Position numbers and translations under genes: made by a program. Under the pieces are notes generated by a model, which was not told the DNA's origin, did no database searches, and saw only the letters and a program-made list of their open reading frames with translations. 64,000 bases of DNA from Schistocephalus solidus (Eukaryota > Platyhelminthes > Cestoda > Diphyllobothriidea > Diphyllobothriidae). Below are positions 24,401 to 34,436 of this stretch, piece by piece. The stretch covers positions 124,001-188,000 of the forward strand of contig WEDG01003403.1 of NCBI GenBank assembly GCA_017591395.1, written 5' to 3'. The stretch's first letter is position 1; every line of letters begins with the position of its first letter.

Positions 24401-24553
24401 GCGGAACCCTGTTTACCTGCCGGTCGACTTATGGCTTAATCCCCCCTTTTGATAATCTCTCGTGCAATTGTTTTTCCGGCCCGTCCGACTATTGAAGTGG
24501 TGGCAAAGCCAAGGGCGTGATTTTACTCTAAACTTTAAGTAACCGCAAGTGCT

Positions 24554-24682
24554 ACGGGGTTCGTTCACCACGAAGACCACGTCGTATTCGAGCTTCTCCT
24601 CCTGCAGCTTTCGCCCCGTTTGACCTTCAAGGCACAGAGAATACGGTAGAAAGCACTCGATTGCGTCCCCAGGTTTGATCTG
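24554..24682 (-). other. exon-like coding frame, product unknown
   Basis: The minus strand reads QIKPGDAIECFLPYSLCLEG, then QTGRKLQEEKLEYDVVFVV and NEPR. Over QEEKLEYDVVFVVNEP the third codon positions are mostly G or C, unlike the surroundings. The peptide looks like a real protein, but I do not recognise it. The frame is closed upstream by TGA in front of a 10-base C run (24,683-24,692 on +), so the left boundary could be a poor acceptor at that run or the ACCTTGAAG-type site near 24,629. A donor could be the GTGAAC at about 24,567. It may be one exon of a minus-strand gene between TMEM144 and SMAD, or an old retroelement piece. Confidence 0.3.
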
Positions 24683-24699
24683 CCCCCCCCCCTCTGCCG

Positions 24700-26215
24700 G
24701 TCTGCATCATTTGGTTGTGCTTCGCATTCGCAGGTGTGCTAGGGCGACGCCCAGGGTTTAAACTGCGGAAAAACGCTACCGTCGCCCTTGAGAGGCGTCT
24801 GGTTAGGGCAAGTGCAGGCCGCATTCCGATCTCTGCTCGGTCATCTTAATAGTTGACATAAAGTTCCTAACTCAATTGAATCCACAAGCATCTCATAATG
24901 AAAGTCCGAATAATCCGTTCTTTCAGAGCTGCCCCTTGGGTCAGCGGCTGTCATTCGCCCTTGCATCTTGGGTGCATACGGAGACGAAGAACGTGCCCTG
25001 GATAAACAAAGGAGCGGTAATGTACTACTTTTGCTGTCGTTTGACTCTTCTTCATCCTCTTCAATAGTATAATGAATACATTGAATATCGGGCAGCTACC
25101 TGATCAACCACCCGATAACAAACGTAGGATATTAATGAATTAAATTTTATTATGTATTGTGCACTTGAGATTGTCTGAATTTTCTACTTACTAAAAGCAA
25201 TTTTATTAGCACGGACTGGATTTATGGAAGTTAGTCTTCAGATGGTGCACGGTGTTGCTAATCTTATTAACTGGTTAGCAGCTTCCAACGAAAGCCGAGC
25301 TACTGCTTTTTCGCTAGGTAGGTTGACGCTTTAGAGGCCTTCAACTATTGGTAGATGCTATAAATAATCAACACAGACAAGGATAGCCGAAGATACCAAG
25401 TAAAAAGCCGTGTAAATATTACGGAAATTATGTTATGAACTTATAGTCCCCTTTGAATGGCAAAACCAGCTTGGAATGCCCTTGCGCCAAACGCGCTCAT
25501 TTTAGGATGTAGCAATTTTCAGGCAAGCACGAGAGACTGTACACCGAGGAAGTTCATCGTCAGCAGTCGTACCTGCTCGAAGTGCTAGACCAAAGTTGGG
25601 TCCACCAATCAGGAAGTGGAATGTTTGCTCAATTCCGGGTGCGGTCCTAGGCATGATACTTGCGACTAAATCTAGCAAGCTTTCAAAAATGAATGTACTG
25701 TTAGTTGTCTGATAAAGGCTCGTTAATAACGGGGAGATCGTCAGTTCGAATCACCCCATGGAATACGTTCAGGTTAAGTACAAATGGTCTTAGAACTGTA
25801 CCTAGCGGTACACCAATACGAACAGGAAGTCCAGAATTTCTAGCGTCTTGCACATGCACACAAAATGCCGGGCCGTACAGAAATAATTTTATTCCATGGT
25901 GGGGAGCTTTCGGGTAAACCGTAGACTGCAGTTAGTGTCTAACAAATCAACAATTTTCAACCTCTATATCTTATTTAATATGCATAAGGACGGCCTCAGA
26001 ATTATTGCCATTATAAAGGCATCTAGGGTACCCACCCCGTGGAGACCACGGTGGACGACATTGATTGCAGTGGTCAAAACCTCACCTGCTGTCTTGTTGT
26101 ACAGTTAACGCTTTAACCATAGCTTTTAGTCAGGGTTATGATTGGCTGAATGAAGGCAAAATAAGCCCGAAACAGACTGAATCAATCTACCCATATTCTC
26201 TGTCGTGTCTCCTAT
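24700..26215. other. no gene recognised
   Basis: Mixed sequence; open frames such as 25,705-25,917 match nothing known. Confidence 0.4.
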
Positions 26216-26217
26216 CT

Positions 26218-26234
26218 GCATATATATATATATA
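26218..26234. repeat. (TA)n run at left edge of the array
   Basis: CATATATATATATATAG lies immediately left of the tandem array. A longer TA run (29,281-29,300) lies at its right edge. Confidence 0.9.
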
Positions 26235-26261
26235 GCTATGGGCCGACAAAGAGACAAGGGA

Positions 26262-26307
26262 GACCGGAATGGCCGTTTCTGAGCTTATTAGCCGTCATCA
26301 GCCATTC
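26262..26307 (-). ncRNA. hammerhead motif, array unit 1
   Basis: Core CUGAUGA and GAAA intact. Stem I (CCGGUC/GAAUGG) has one mismatch. Stem II has an extra C (AGCUC). The loop of stem III is altered to CGGCC. Confidence 0.55.
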
Positions 26308-26585
26308 ATACCCAATCCCAAGTGTGGCACACCTGGGATTCGAACCCACGCGACCTTTGGTATTTGGAGTCCGAGACAGCTCTACCATTTGAGCCATGGG
26401 TTCGTTGTTTTGTCAGTTAGTGATCGGAATATATGATGATAGTGTGAGGCTCACCGATCTGCTTAAGGAACATGCATGTTCCGTTGTGGCGCTGGAGCTC
26501 GAGCTGAGAGGCCCACTCGCCGAGCGTCGCATGGCAGCGTGGAAGCATATGGTGGAAGATGGGGCTGACAAAGGAGACAAAGGGA

Positions 26586-26630
26586 GACCAGAATGGCCAT
26601 TTCTGGCTTATTAGCCGTCATCAGCCAGTC
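26586..26630 (-). ncRNA. hammerhead motif, array unit 2
   Basis: Stem I CUGGUC/GACUGG pairs over six positions with two G-U pairs. Core CUGAUGA, stem II GGCU-AAUA-AGCC and GAAA are all intact. Stem III is AU-GGCC-AU and the cleavage-site triplet would be AUU. Confidence 0.7.
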
Positions 26631-27188
26631 ATGCCAATCCCAAGTGTGGCACACCTGGGATTCCAAACCCGCGACCTGGCACAGTAGGGTCGAACGCTCT
26701 ACGTGAGCCACGGGCTCGTTGTTTTGTCGGTTGCGATCGGACATGTCAGGATGGCAGTGTGGGGCTCACCGATCTGCTTAAAGAACAGGCATGTCCGTTG
26801 TGCCCTGGAGCTGCTGACAAGAGCTCGCAGGTGGCGCCTCTGGACCAGTGGTAGGATGGGAGCTGGGACGCCAGGAGAGGCAGGCAGGCGCGGGATGGCG
26901 TGCTCGCGGCTTATTAGCCGTCATCAGCGTCATACCCGACTCCCACGTGTGGCACGCCTGGGATTCGAAGCCGCGACCTTTGCATTTGGGTCGAACGCTC
27001 TGCAGTGGCCACGGGCTCGTTGTCTTTGTCGGTTGTGTCGAATGCGTGGTGATGGTGTGGGGCTCACCGATCTTGGCAAGGAAAATGCATGTTCCGTTTG
27101 TGCCCTGGGCTCAGACTAGAGCCCTCGCGAGCTGGTCGCATAGCGACGTGAAGCATATGATGGAATGGAACCGACAAAGAGACAGGGA

Positions 27189-27234
27189 GACCGGAATGGC
27201 CATTTCTGAGCTTATTAGCCGTCATCAGCCAGTC
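27189..27234 (-). ncRNA. hammerhead motif, array unit 4
   Basis: Stem I CCGGUC/GACUGG fully paired with one G-U. Core CUGAUGA and GAAA intact. Stem II carries an extra C on its 3' side. Confidence 0.65.
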
Positions 27235-27492
27235 ATGCAATCCCAAGTGTGGCACACCTGGGATTCGAACCCGCGACCTTTGGTATTTGAGTCGAGGCAG
27301 CTCCACCATTGAGCCACGGGCTCGTTGTTTTATCGAGTTGTGATCGGGAGATATGATGATAGTGTGGGGCTCACCGATCTGCTTAAGGAACATGCGTATT
27401 CCGTTGTGCCCTGGAGCTCAGACTAGAGCCACTCGCAGGCGGTCATAGCGACGTGAAGCATATGATGGAATGGAAACGACAAAGACAAGGGG

Positions 27493-27537
27493 GGCCGGAA
27501 TGGCCATTTCTGGCTTACTAGCCGTCATCAGCTAGTC
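27493..27537 (-). ncRNA. hammerhead motif, array unit 5
   Basis: Core intact and stem II loop is AGUA. Stem I is weakened (CCGGCC/GACUAG), so cleavage is less likely. Confidence 0.5.
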
Positions 27538-27559
27538 ATACCCAATCCCAAGTGGCACA

Positions 27560-27630
27560 CCTGGGATTCGAACCCGCGACCTTTGATATTTGAGTCAGAA
27601 CGCTCTACCATTGAGCCACGGGCTCGTTGT
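27560..27630 (-). promoter_or_regulatory. tRNA-like Pol III promoter head (representative, unit 5)
   Basis: On the minus strand GTGGCTCAATGGTAGAGC fits an A box and GGTTCGAATCCC a B box. The D-arm (GCTC/GAGC) can pair, but the acceptor stem cannot, so this is a tRNA-derived promoter and not a tRNA gene. It lies just upstream of the hammerhead on the same strand. Equivalent heads sit at about 26,338, 26,653, 26,960, 27,257 and 29,010. Confidence 0.7.
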
Positions 27631-27699
27631 TTTTGTCGGTTGTGATCGGGAATATGATGATAGTGTGGGGCTCACCGATCTGCTCAGGAAAATGCGGGT

Positions 27700-28795
27700 C
27701 GGTGAGGCCCTTTCGTCATCATATTCATATTCTTCATTTCGCTCTTTACAACCGACGAGCTCAACGAGCGTTCGGCAATGCTGGTTCGACACCAATACGG
27801 GTCGCGTAGTCCCGGGTCGTGCCTGCACTGGCTGAACGCTGAACGGCTTTGATGACGTGTGGCCGTCCGGTCTCCAACTGATACTGCTCGTTCCATTCCA
27901 TCGCGTATGCTTCACGTCGCCTGTCGACTGCCGACAGCACAGTCATGGCTCCAGTACCGAGCTGTCATGCATGGTCGCACTGACATCGGTGTATCTCTTT
28001 CATATGCCCGTTCGCAACCGTCAAACTGTGGCCAATAGATGAAAGTGACTCCATGGCTGGTCGCGTCGGAAACTCGCGGGTGTACCGCGAGTTATGACTG
28101 ACGAACGATAAGCACGAAATGGCCAGTTCCGTCTCCCGCCCGATGTCGGTCTCACGTCGCCAATATGCGTCGCCGACGCCTGCGAAGGACAACTGTCCGA
28201 ATGACGCGATGTTCCTTGGCAGAGTCGGTGACTCTATCTATTCCCGATCTAGCGGCTACTACGTGGCTCAATGTTCAAACAGGCGTTCGACTGCTCTTCC
28301 GATACAGTTCACTTGAGTTCGACTCAGGTAACCCGCTGAGGACGAGCTCGTGCCGCCGATGGCAATACGTCGGTGCATCTCGTAATGCTCCGCTATGCAC
28401 AACAGTTAGTGCTGTCTAAACCAGTCACCTGACTACATATGATCGGTGACGATCTGTCGTATTCGTGACCGCAACTGACAAATACATCGACCGGTGAGTC
28501 GCGTGATTCCTTCCAGGCGCAAATTGTGCCTGCAGATCAGGTGTGCCACACGGCTAACACCGAAGCGTTAACCGACGATCGCGCGTCTGTCGTTCCGTTT
28601 CGTCGTATGCTACGCGTCTTTCATGCGACGCGCGCGCGAAACCGCGCATTCGAACGCTGCGCCTTCACTGGCACTGACCAGTGAAACCCTCATCATGTCC
28701 CGATGCGACAGCACGACGGGCCCGTTGCCGTGATCCGAACGTTCGCTCAAAGATCGCAGTTCGACATCCCCGTGATGCGCCGCGCGAGTATGCTA
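27700..28795 (+). repeat. strongly scrambled units in the opposite orientation
   Basis: At about 27,690 the array turns round: GGGGCTCACCGATC on the left faces GGTCGGTGAGGCC on the right. Beyond it, unit landmarks reappear on the + strand in order but heavily altered: TTCCATTCCATCGCGTATGC, GCTTCACGTCGC, GACGCGATGTTCCTTGGC, CGGTGACTC, TATTCCCGATC, GTGGCTCAATG, GCGTTCGACTG. The segment is CpG-rich with few homopolymers longer than three. It is either an old diverged inverted copy or poorly corrected long-read sequence. Confidence 0.65.
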
Positions 28796-28796
28796 T

Positions 28797-28842
28797 GACT
28801 ATGGCTGATGACGGCTAAGCCAGAAATGGCCATTTCCGGATC
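28797..28842 (+). ncRNA. hammerhead motif, shortened copy
   Basis: CUGAUGA and GAAA kept, but stem II has lost the AAUA loop and stem I is poor. Probably inactive. Confidence 0.4.
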
Positions 28843-29101
28843 ATCCCCTTGTCTTGTCGGTTCCATTCATCATATGCTTCACGTCGCTGTGCGACCGCCT
28901 GCGAGGGCTCTAGTCTGAGCTCCAGGGGCACAACGGAACATGCCTGTTCCTTAAGCAGATCGGTGAGCCCCACACTATCATCATATTCCCGATCACAACC
29001 GACAAAACAACGAGCCCGTGGCTCAATGGTAGAGCGTTCGACTCAAATACCAAAGGTCGCGGGTTCGGAATCCCAGGTGTGCCACACTTGGGATTGGGTA
29101 T

Positions 29102-29146
29102 GACTGGCTGATGACGGCTAATAAGCCAGAAATGGCCATTCCGGTC
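29102..29146 (+). ncRNA. hammerhead motif, best copy
   Basis: GACUGG, CUGAUGA, C, GGCU-AAUA-AGCC, A, GAAA, U-GGCC-A, UU, CCGGUC. Stem I has six pairs with one G-U, stem II four pairs, all invariant core bases are present, A15.1-U16.1 pairs, and the cleavage triplet is AUU. Two departures from the standard fold: a C/A mismatch at the foot of stem II, and a stem III of two pairs. AUGGCCAU is self-complementary, so two RNA units could pair to build stem III, as known for hammerheads with short stem III. Confidence 0.75.
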
Positions 29147-29280
29147 TCCCTTGTCTTTGTCGGTTCCATTCCAGCATATGCTTCACGTCCCTATGCGACC
29201 GCCTGCGAGGGCTCTAGTCTGAGCTCCAGGGCACAACGGAACATGCATGTTCCTTAAGCAGATCGGTGAGCCCCACACTA

Positions 29281-29300
29281 TCATATATATATATATATAT
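29281..29300. repeat. (TA)n run at right edge of the array
   Basis: About nine TA units directly after the last array base, mirroring the run at 26,218-26,234. Confidence 0.9.
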
Positions 29301-30716
29301 GGCAAAGACGTTTTACCGTACTTCCGACATAGATACTAGCTAAAAGCCCAGACACGTGTTTCGCCGATGTTTCTGCTGCTGTGTGACACAGCAACGAGGG
29401 GTTCGGCTCCTCAGTGGGTCCCCCAGCGTTCTCTATGCGGTTTCTGGTATATGGACTCCAGAGAATATTAGGGTAAATAATTTCTGAAATTATTAAGTGC
29501 AGGACATGGAGTCAGGTGATTCGGACATGACTTTTTAAGGGTCAGCCCCGAAATTTGCTCTATTCTCTATCTCCGATGATGCATTCGAGTATGAGTGTGA
29601 AATTTCAGATAAATATATCTTCTACCATAGAGATTGCCTCTTCTTCTCCTTCCATTTCAACACCTGGGGTCCGTATTTTCTCCTATATCCTTCGACAGAT
29701 CCCCGACGATGGCGTGGAGTCTGGTCCGCATTTCATTGCAGCCTTTTGGCCTTTGACAGACCATGAATATCGTGTCTAGGTTGCCACGGAATTTTCAAAA
29801 TAACCGTGTTTTCCGGAAGAATTTCCTAAGTACAGTGTAAAATCAGTCGACTTGTTTGTAAATATACAAATATCTTGATAACAATGCTGTAAGGGAGAGC
29901 CTATCCCTATCGTCATTGATTTGGCTGCTTCCTTTGCGTTGATATTTATATAAATTTACTCTTCGAACTTGAAATATAACATTAGTTGTCATTGACGTCT
30001 AGTCCTCTATAGTACTAAGGGAACCCTTTCTATGGTTTGAAGATCATTATGAAGCCTTGCACGGATATTATTTATTGGGCATTTGATATATGTCTTATTT
30101 ATGGAGGGATATTGAATGATCTGAGCTGATACTGGTACCTACGGACGGAGACTCACTGACATCTTCCCACCGTGTTGCAAATGCGCTGTTCAGTACGCTC
30201 CTTAAGTGACTGGTTCAACACTCCGAAATTTTTCATTGCATCAATGATACGGTTGTGCCATTCATCTGAGTCTTTGGTTACTTTGAAGAGCTTCTTGTTG
30301 TCGCTGCAGTCTGCGCATCGCTGAAGTCCATCTATCTTGCAACTAAACATACCATTTTGCATTATTATCAGTCCTTAGTTTACTAGGCATTTGCACCGGA
30401 AGAAGGTGGTTTTATTTGGCGCGGTTCCCGTTGTTGGCATTTACCGTATGCAGCCTATTTGTCTCGAAGGGGAGGCACTGGAGTTCTTCATCATTCTCAG
30501 CACACTGATTTGGATGTCACTGGCGTGTGCATCCAAGTAAATTTCAGTTTATTTTGTGAGAGTGATAGGCAACGCTTTGAAAACCCTATTGTTTACAAGC
30601 CAGTGTCATATATATCTGTTTACGTACTCTTAATAATGTGCAGTATACAAACAGTACTCGCAATATATAAGTAGTCTTGTTATTACAAATAACTCTTGTC
30701 TAGAATTGACGTGATA
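29301..30716. other. no intact gene; small repeat pieces
   Basis: Near 29,338 AGCTAAAAGCCCAGACACG resembles pieces at 55,771-55,850 and 56,848-56,910, a short dispersed repeat. The minus strand at 30,153-30,362 reads KLFKVTKDSDEWHNRIIDAM and looks coding, possibly a retroelement tail, but cannot be assigned. Confidence 0.4.
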
Positions 30717-31505
30717 TTACTTCGTGTCAAGATCGTCGAGGGAGAACAAGGGGCACATATAATTATCCAAGCGATTCTTGAAAAGCTGTAGGGACGTCGC
30801 CTCGATGACTGATTGCGGGAGATCCTTCCATTGTTTTACTACCCGTTGCGTGAAGAATTCAGAGCGGAGATTTAGCCTGGACATTTTCGTGCGCAGCTTC
30901 ATTTCGTGTCCACGAAGAGGAGGCGAGAGGTGCCACTGAAACATGTTCTAAAAGCGCAACCCTTGCTCAAGGCCGTGTATTATCTTGTAAAATAAGATAA
31001 GATCACCTCGTTGCTGCCTGTAACACAGAGGGAATAGATTAAGGCATTATAGTCTCTCTATATAAGCGTGGTATTTTAGACCTCTTACTATTTTTGTTGC
31101 ACGACATTGTACTTTCTCGAGATATATTTTGTCTTTCGCGAGCCATGGCCGCCACGCCTATATGCCCTATTCTAGGTGAGGTCGAATGAAAGTGCCGTAG
31201 ACTTTACCAAAGACATCTTCGTCAAAAGGTACAAAGGCATTTTTGATAGCTTGCAATATTCGCATGGCGGTGTTTGCGGCTTTGACGCATTGCAATGATA
31301 GCTTCAGATTGCTCTGTATCCAAACACTGAAGTCTTTCTGTGAAGATTCGATGGTAATTTGAGTGTCTTTCAGGTAATATGCCCTCATGTTGGAAGTTGG
31401 AATATAATTGGTTGGAGGCAGGTGGAGAACGGCACACTTTTGCACATTGAAATCTAGGAGACATTCCTCGGACCATGTTTGCAGTCTGCGCAGATTATTT
31501 TGCAA
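30717..31505 (-). pseudogene. LINE C-terminal region
   Basis: Two frames: 31,167-31,505 (thumb-like region, KCAVLHLPP...IQSNLKLSLQCVKAANTAM) and 30,717-30,944 (MKLRTKMSRLNLRSEFFTQR ... DDLDTK). They are joined by YRQQRGDLILFYKIIHGLEQ on the minus strand, with one stop. The natural stop is at 30,717. Confidence 0.8.
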
Positions 31506-32330
31506 AACATTCTCATAACTCGGGTCTTTAATTACTTGCTATAGCTTAACGTCATCGGCAAACATGATCTTACCGCAGTTCAGTTCCTAAAGATTGTCAT
31601 TTACATAAGGGATGAAACGAAGGGGACCAAGAACGGAGCCTTGAGGAACGCCACTAATCACGTTCATCCAGTTCGATTGATCCACTTCGATACAGACGCG
31701 TTGTTTTTGACCAATCAGAAATGACTTTATCCAGTTCAAAAGCTTCCCCTAATGCCAAGAACGCTCCGTTTATGCGAAGGCGTTGATGGGGCCTGCTGTA
31801 AAAAAGCTTCGCGAAAATCGATGTACACTACATCTACTTCGAAGCCACCTTCTAAAGAACTGGTCCAGACTTCGAGAGAAGTCAGCAGGTTTGAAAGGAA
31901 GGAGCGCCCTGGCCGAAAACCATACTGAAAATTCTGTAAGACGTCATGTTCACCACAAAGTTTTAGTACAGCACGCTTTAAAAGGACTTCCATTGTTTTG
32001 CAAGAAAGGCAAGTCAAGCTTATAAGTCTAAAGGTGTTTGCTGCCGTATTGCTACTTCCCTTATATAAGGGAACGATGTTGGCTGTCTTCTACAGCGAAG
32101 GTTAGCTCCCTGTTCTCATTGACAGTTCGAAAAGAGATGAAAGAGGCATTTCTAGCTCGGCCGATAGTTCTTTAAGTATCAACCTTGGGATCCCATCCGG
32201 ACCAGGAGACTTATCTGGCTTGATTTGGTTGAGGACCCGTCCGACTTCGCCGACTGAAAAGGCTACGGTTTCAATGACAGCCATATCTTTGCCCATTACA
32301 AGTTCTGGATTGTCATCAGCTGATTCCATC
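31500..32330 (-). pseudogene. LINE reverse transcriptase domain, broken
   Basis: The KSPGPDGIP motif is at about 32,200, motif A (YIDFREAF) at about 31,805-31,830, the SGVPQGS motif at about 31,635-31,660, and motif C (FADD) at 31,551-31,562. Stops occur around 31,545 and 31,590 and the frame shifts near 31,750-31,800. Confidence 0.85.
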
Positions 32331-32508
32331 GTAAACGATTATCTAAAACTGGGACAGTACCTGGACTTTCTGCGGTCCTTCCGTTCATATATTCCCGAGG
32401 CGCTCTATAATCCCTTGGAAATGCTGCTAGGTTTCGTCACTTTCGGTCGTATTGACGAACCAGGTTTCCAGGTGTGAAAATCCCTTTTTCAAATGTTTCT
32501 GCTTCTCT

Positions 32509-33130
32509 TTATTTGCAGTTTTGAAGATAGAGAGAACACGCGCGGGTAAAAGTAATTTGGTCACTTAACCCTAGTGACAGTTTTGAGTTCACTTCCCTTA
32601 TGACTCCTTCTTCTTTACTGAAAACGATATCTAAACAATTTGATCGTTGACCTCTCAGCCTGGTTCCGAACTCTATGTGCTGGGTGAGGTATTCGTCCAG
32701 GGAAAATTGTAGTAGTTTATAGTTGGATAACGTTTCTGCGGCCTTTACTGCGGAACTTTTAAAATCTATTCCAGGCGCGTTGAAGTTACCCAGGAGTAAT
32801 AAATTATCCTGCTGGCATTTCAATTTCAATGAGTTTATAAGTTCCCAATCATCGCTTTCGTTCGAGCTAGGAGGCCGGTAAACCACGCATAGGTTAAGCG
32901 TGGACAATTGTTTGATTCTAATTTTTCAAGAAATTACTTAATACATTCGTATTACTACGTCGGAAATTTCCCTCTGACAGGAAGATAGTTCCTGGGATAT
33001 ATAAAGTGCCATGCCTCCGCGTCTACGTTGGAATATTTCACAACTGAACATGTGGTAGCCCCCGATACTGTCTTCGCTAAGGCCTATTTCTTCAGTTAGC
33101 CACATCTCTGTCATTGCAATTATGTGCAGT
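32509..33130 (-). pseudogene. LINE endonuclease domain with lost catalytic residues
   Basis: Apurinic-type endonuclease of the LINE. This domain nicks the target to prime reverse transcription. Asp-to-Asn in the GDFN motif and His-to-Gln in the SDH motif would abolish cleavage. The 132-codon frame at 32,509-32,907 is open; the N-terminal part is split by stops. Confidence 0.8.
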
Positions 33131-33150
33131 TAGTATAGTATATTTAGAGA

Positions 33151-33470
33151 CAGCGGCCACTAGTGCTTATAGTAGCCTTGAAAGCTGTCATTTGGCTATT
33201 GGTTAAGCTGTCAGCCTGACTGCTTTCGGCCAAAGAACTTCTCGCTTGACGTTAATCATGCGCCCTTCTCTGATTTTAGGTGTGTTTCGCCATTGCTCCT
33301 TCGCTCTTTCAGTTGATTCATCTTTGTTCGTCCTCTCGGCTCGTAGTCCAGTTGAAAAAAAAACACCAGCAGGTATATCCCGCAGAGAGGACTTTCTTTG
33401 TAGCAAGAACTGCGCCTGCGCTTCGGTTTCTAAAATGATCCAGGGTGGTGGTATCTACGACGTCTAGCAG
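33151..33470 (-). other. probable 5' part of the same LINE or flanking DNA
   Basis: A minus-strand open frame is hydrophilic (ERTNKDESTERAKEQWRNTP). No known motif. Confidence 0.25.
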
Positions 33471-33477
33471 CCTAGGT

Positions 33478-33645
33478 AAGGATGCCTTGTATGGTCGCCT
33501 AAAAAGAACCCGGGAATAGGAACCACCAACAATATATGCGGCTTTGCGCCAAATTTCGGGGAAATTGTGTTTACGATTAAGGTGAAGGTTAGGTTTAAGT
33601 TTGAGGTTCCAATTCCCTTGTGCCGTTCGGGTGACCGTACAAGGC
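33478..33645. mobile_element. foldback/MITE-like element, long-TIR type
   Basis: ATGCCTTGTATGGTCGCC on the left and GGTGACCGTACAAGGC on the right are inverted repeats. Inside are GGGAATAGGAACCACC, a GCGCCAAATTTCGG block and GGTTAGGTTTAAG words, as in the copy at 49.4 kb. Confidence 0.65.
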
Positions 33646-33649
33646 AACG

Positions 33650-34435
33650 CTACGACAGTTTATTATATTTATTCACAGTGCCCGTGCCCATATACTCCTC
33701 CTCATCTGAGGTTGTAAGTCATTGCTGAGTGGCTTTCATGCGACTTTTAGAATTGAATCGCCTTTCAGCTGAATCACCTATTGAACGTACATCGCTATCT
33801 TCGTGTTTTGAAACCACCATCGGCGTTGTGGACGCAGCTCTACTTATTGCAATAATTACGAGACAATGGTCAGTACAGCATCCGGCACCACAGATCATCA
33901 TTGTCAAAAGCACGTAGCGCTTTCTAACTACTGGGCGCGATCAGACGGCTGCTTCTGCTGCTGCTGCATCTGTCAATTCCACGGACAGTCTGGCCTCTTC
34001 TGTGCACAATCGGCAGCTGAAGTCACCAAAAAATTCAAACTGTCCGTTACTAGCACGGGTACTGGAAGGCCATGAGGAACATGGCGCACACACTGTGCTT
34101 CACATCATCACTGTTTGTCAGAGAGGAACGAGGACGCTCATGAGGTTGACGAATTTCCCCCTCACCGTGAGGCACCTTCATGAAGATTAGGCGCCCGTTC
34201 ATGTACATGCATCAGCAGAGTCTAATTTCTGACGAGGTTAATTACAGCCTTCGTCCTCTGTGACGTCAGTCATTTGACCTCGTTCTGGGGAGTGGTTCTC
34301 ACTGAGTGCGGCGATCGCTACAACGACCCGGCTTTCGGACAACCGGAGCGGTCCTCTTCTGCGGCCGCTTGACCAGTGAATTATCAAAAGGGGAATAACA
34401 GGTAAGCATGATTTAGCTGGCCTCCCTAAGCGACA
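33650..34435. other. no gene recognised
   Basis: No motif or splice-flanked frame seen. Confidence 0.4.
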
Positions 34436-34436
34436 C

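Larger units (their letters stand above)
26245..27690 (-). repeat. tandem array of five ~300-bp tRNA/hammerhead units
   Basis: Five units start at about 26,245, 26,567, 26,866, 27,173 and 27,478, a period near 300-320 bp. Read on the minus strand, each runs: GATCGGTGAGCCCCACAC segment, tRNA-like head with A box (GTGGCTCAATGGTAGAGC) and B box (GGTTCGAATCCC), then GGCTGATGACGGCTAATAAG (hammerhead core), CCATTCCGGTCTCCC, TTGTCTTTGTC, CATATGCTTCACGTCGC, and a GAGGGCTCTAGTCTGAGC block. There is no coding capacity. The Pol III-type head, self-cleaving-like motif and tandem arrangement match the design of schistosome Sm-alpha satellites and animal retrozymes; that assignment is an inference. Unit 3 has lost the ribozyme GAAA. 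Confidence 0.85.
28796..29285 (+). repeat. clean + strand tRNA/hammerhead units
   Basis: About one and a half good units, in the opposite orientation to 26,245-27,690. The first begins GGCTGATGACGGCTAAGCC. The second has a full tRNA-like head (29,010-29,080) and an intact hammerhead (29,102-29,146), and stops at GAGCCCCACACTATCATATA where the TA run begins. Confidence 0.85.
30717..33150 (-). mobile_element. CR1/Jockey-like non-LTR retrotransposon, dead copy
   Basis: Minus-strand pieces fall in the normal LINE order. Endonuclease: AMTEMWLTEEIGLSEDSIGG, RRRGGMALYIS, LNLCVVYRPPSS, LLLLGNFNAPGIDF, LDIVFSKEEGV, GLSDQITF. Reverse transcriptase: NQIKPDKSPGPDGIPRLIL, YGFRPGRS, VDVVYIDFREAF, SGVPQGSVLGPL, MFADDVKL. 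C-terminal part: LQTWSEECLLDFNVQKCAVL and LRSEFFTQRVVKQWKDLP. Frameshifts and stops separate the pieces. Two catalytic positions of the endonuclease are changed: the usual GDFNAP is GNFNAP and the usual SDH is SDQ. The copy cannot move itself. The clade call is tentative. Confidence 0.9.

Noticed and set aside
26245..29285. CRISPR-like or bacterial repeat array
   Set aside because: Units are ~300 bp with Pol III boxes and lie in a eukaryotic genome. There are no short direct repeats with spacers and no cas genes.
26245..29285. Perfect palindrome explanation for the whole array
   Set aside because: The two outer ends stop at different points of the unit, so the right arm is not a simple mirror of the complete left arm.
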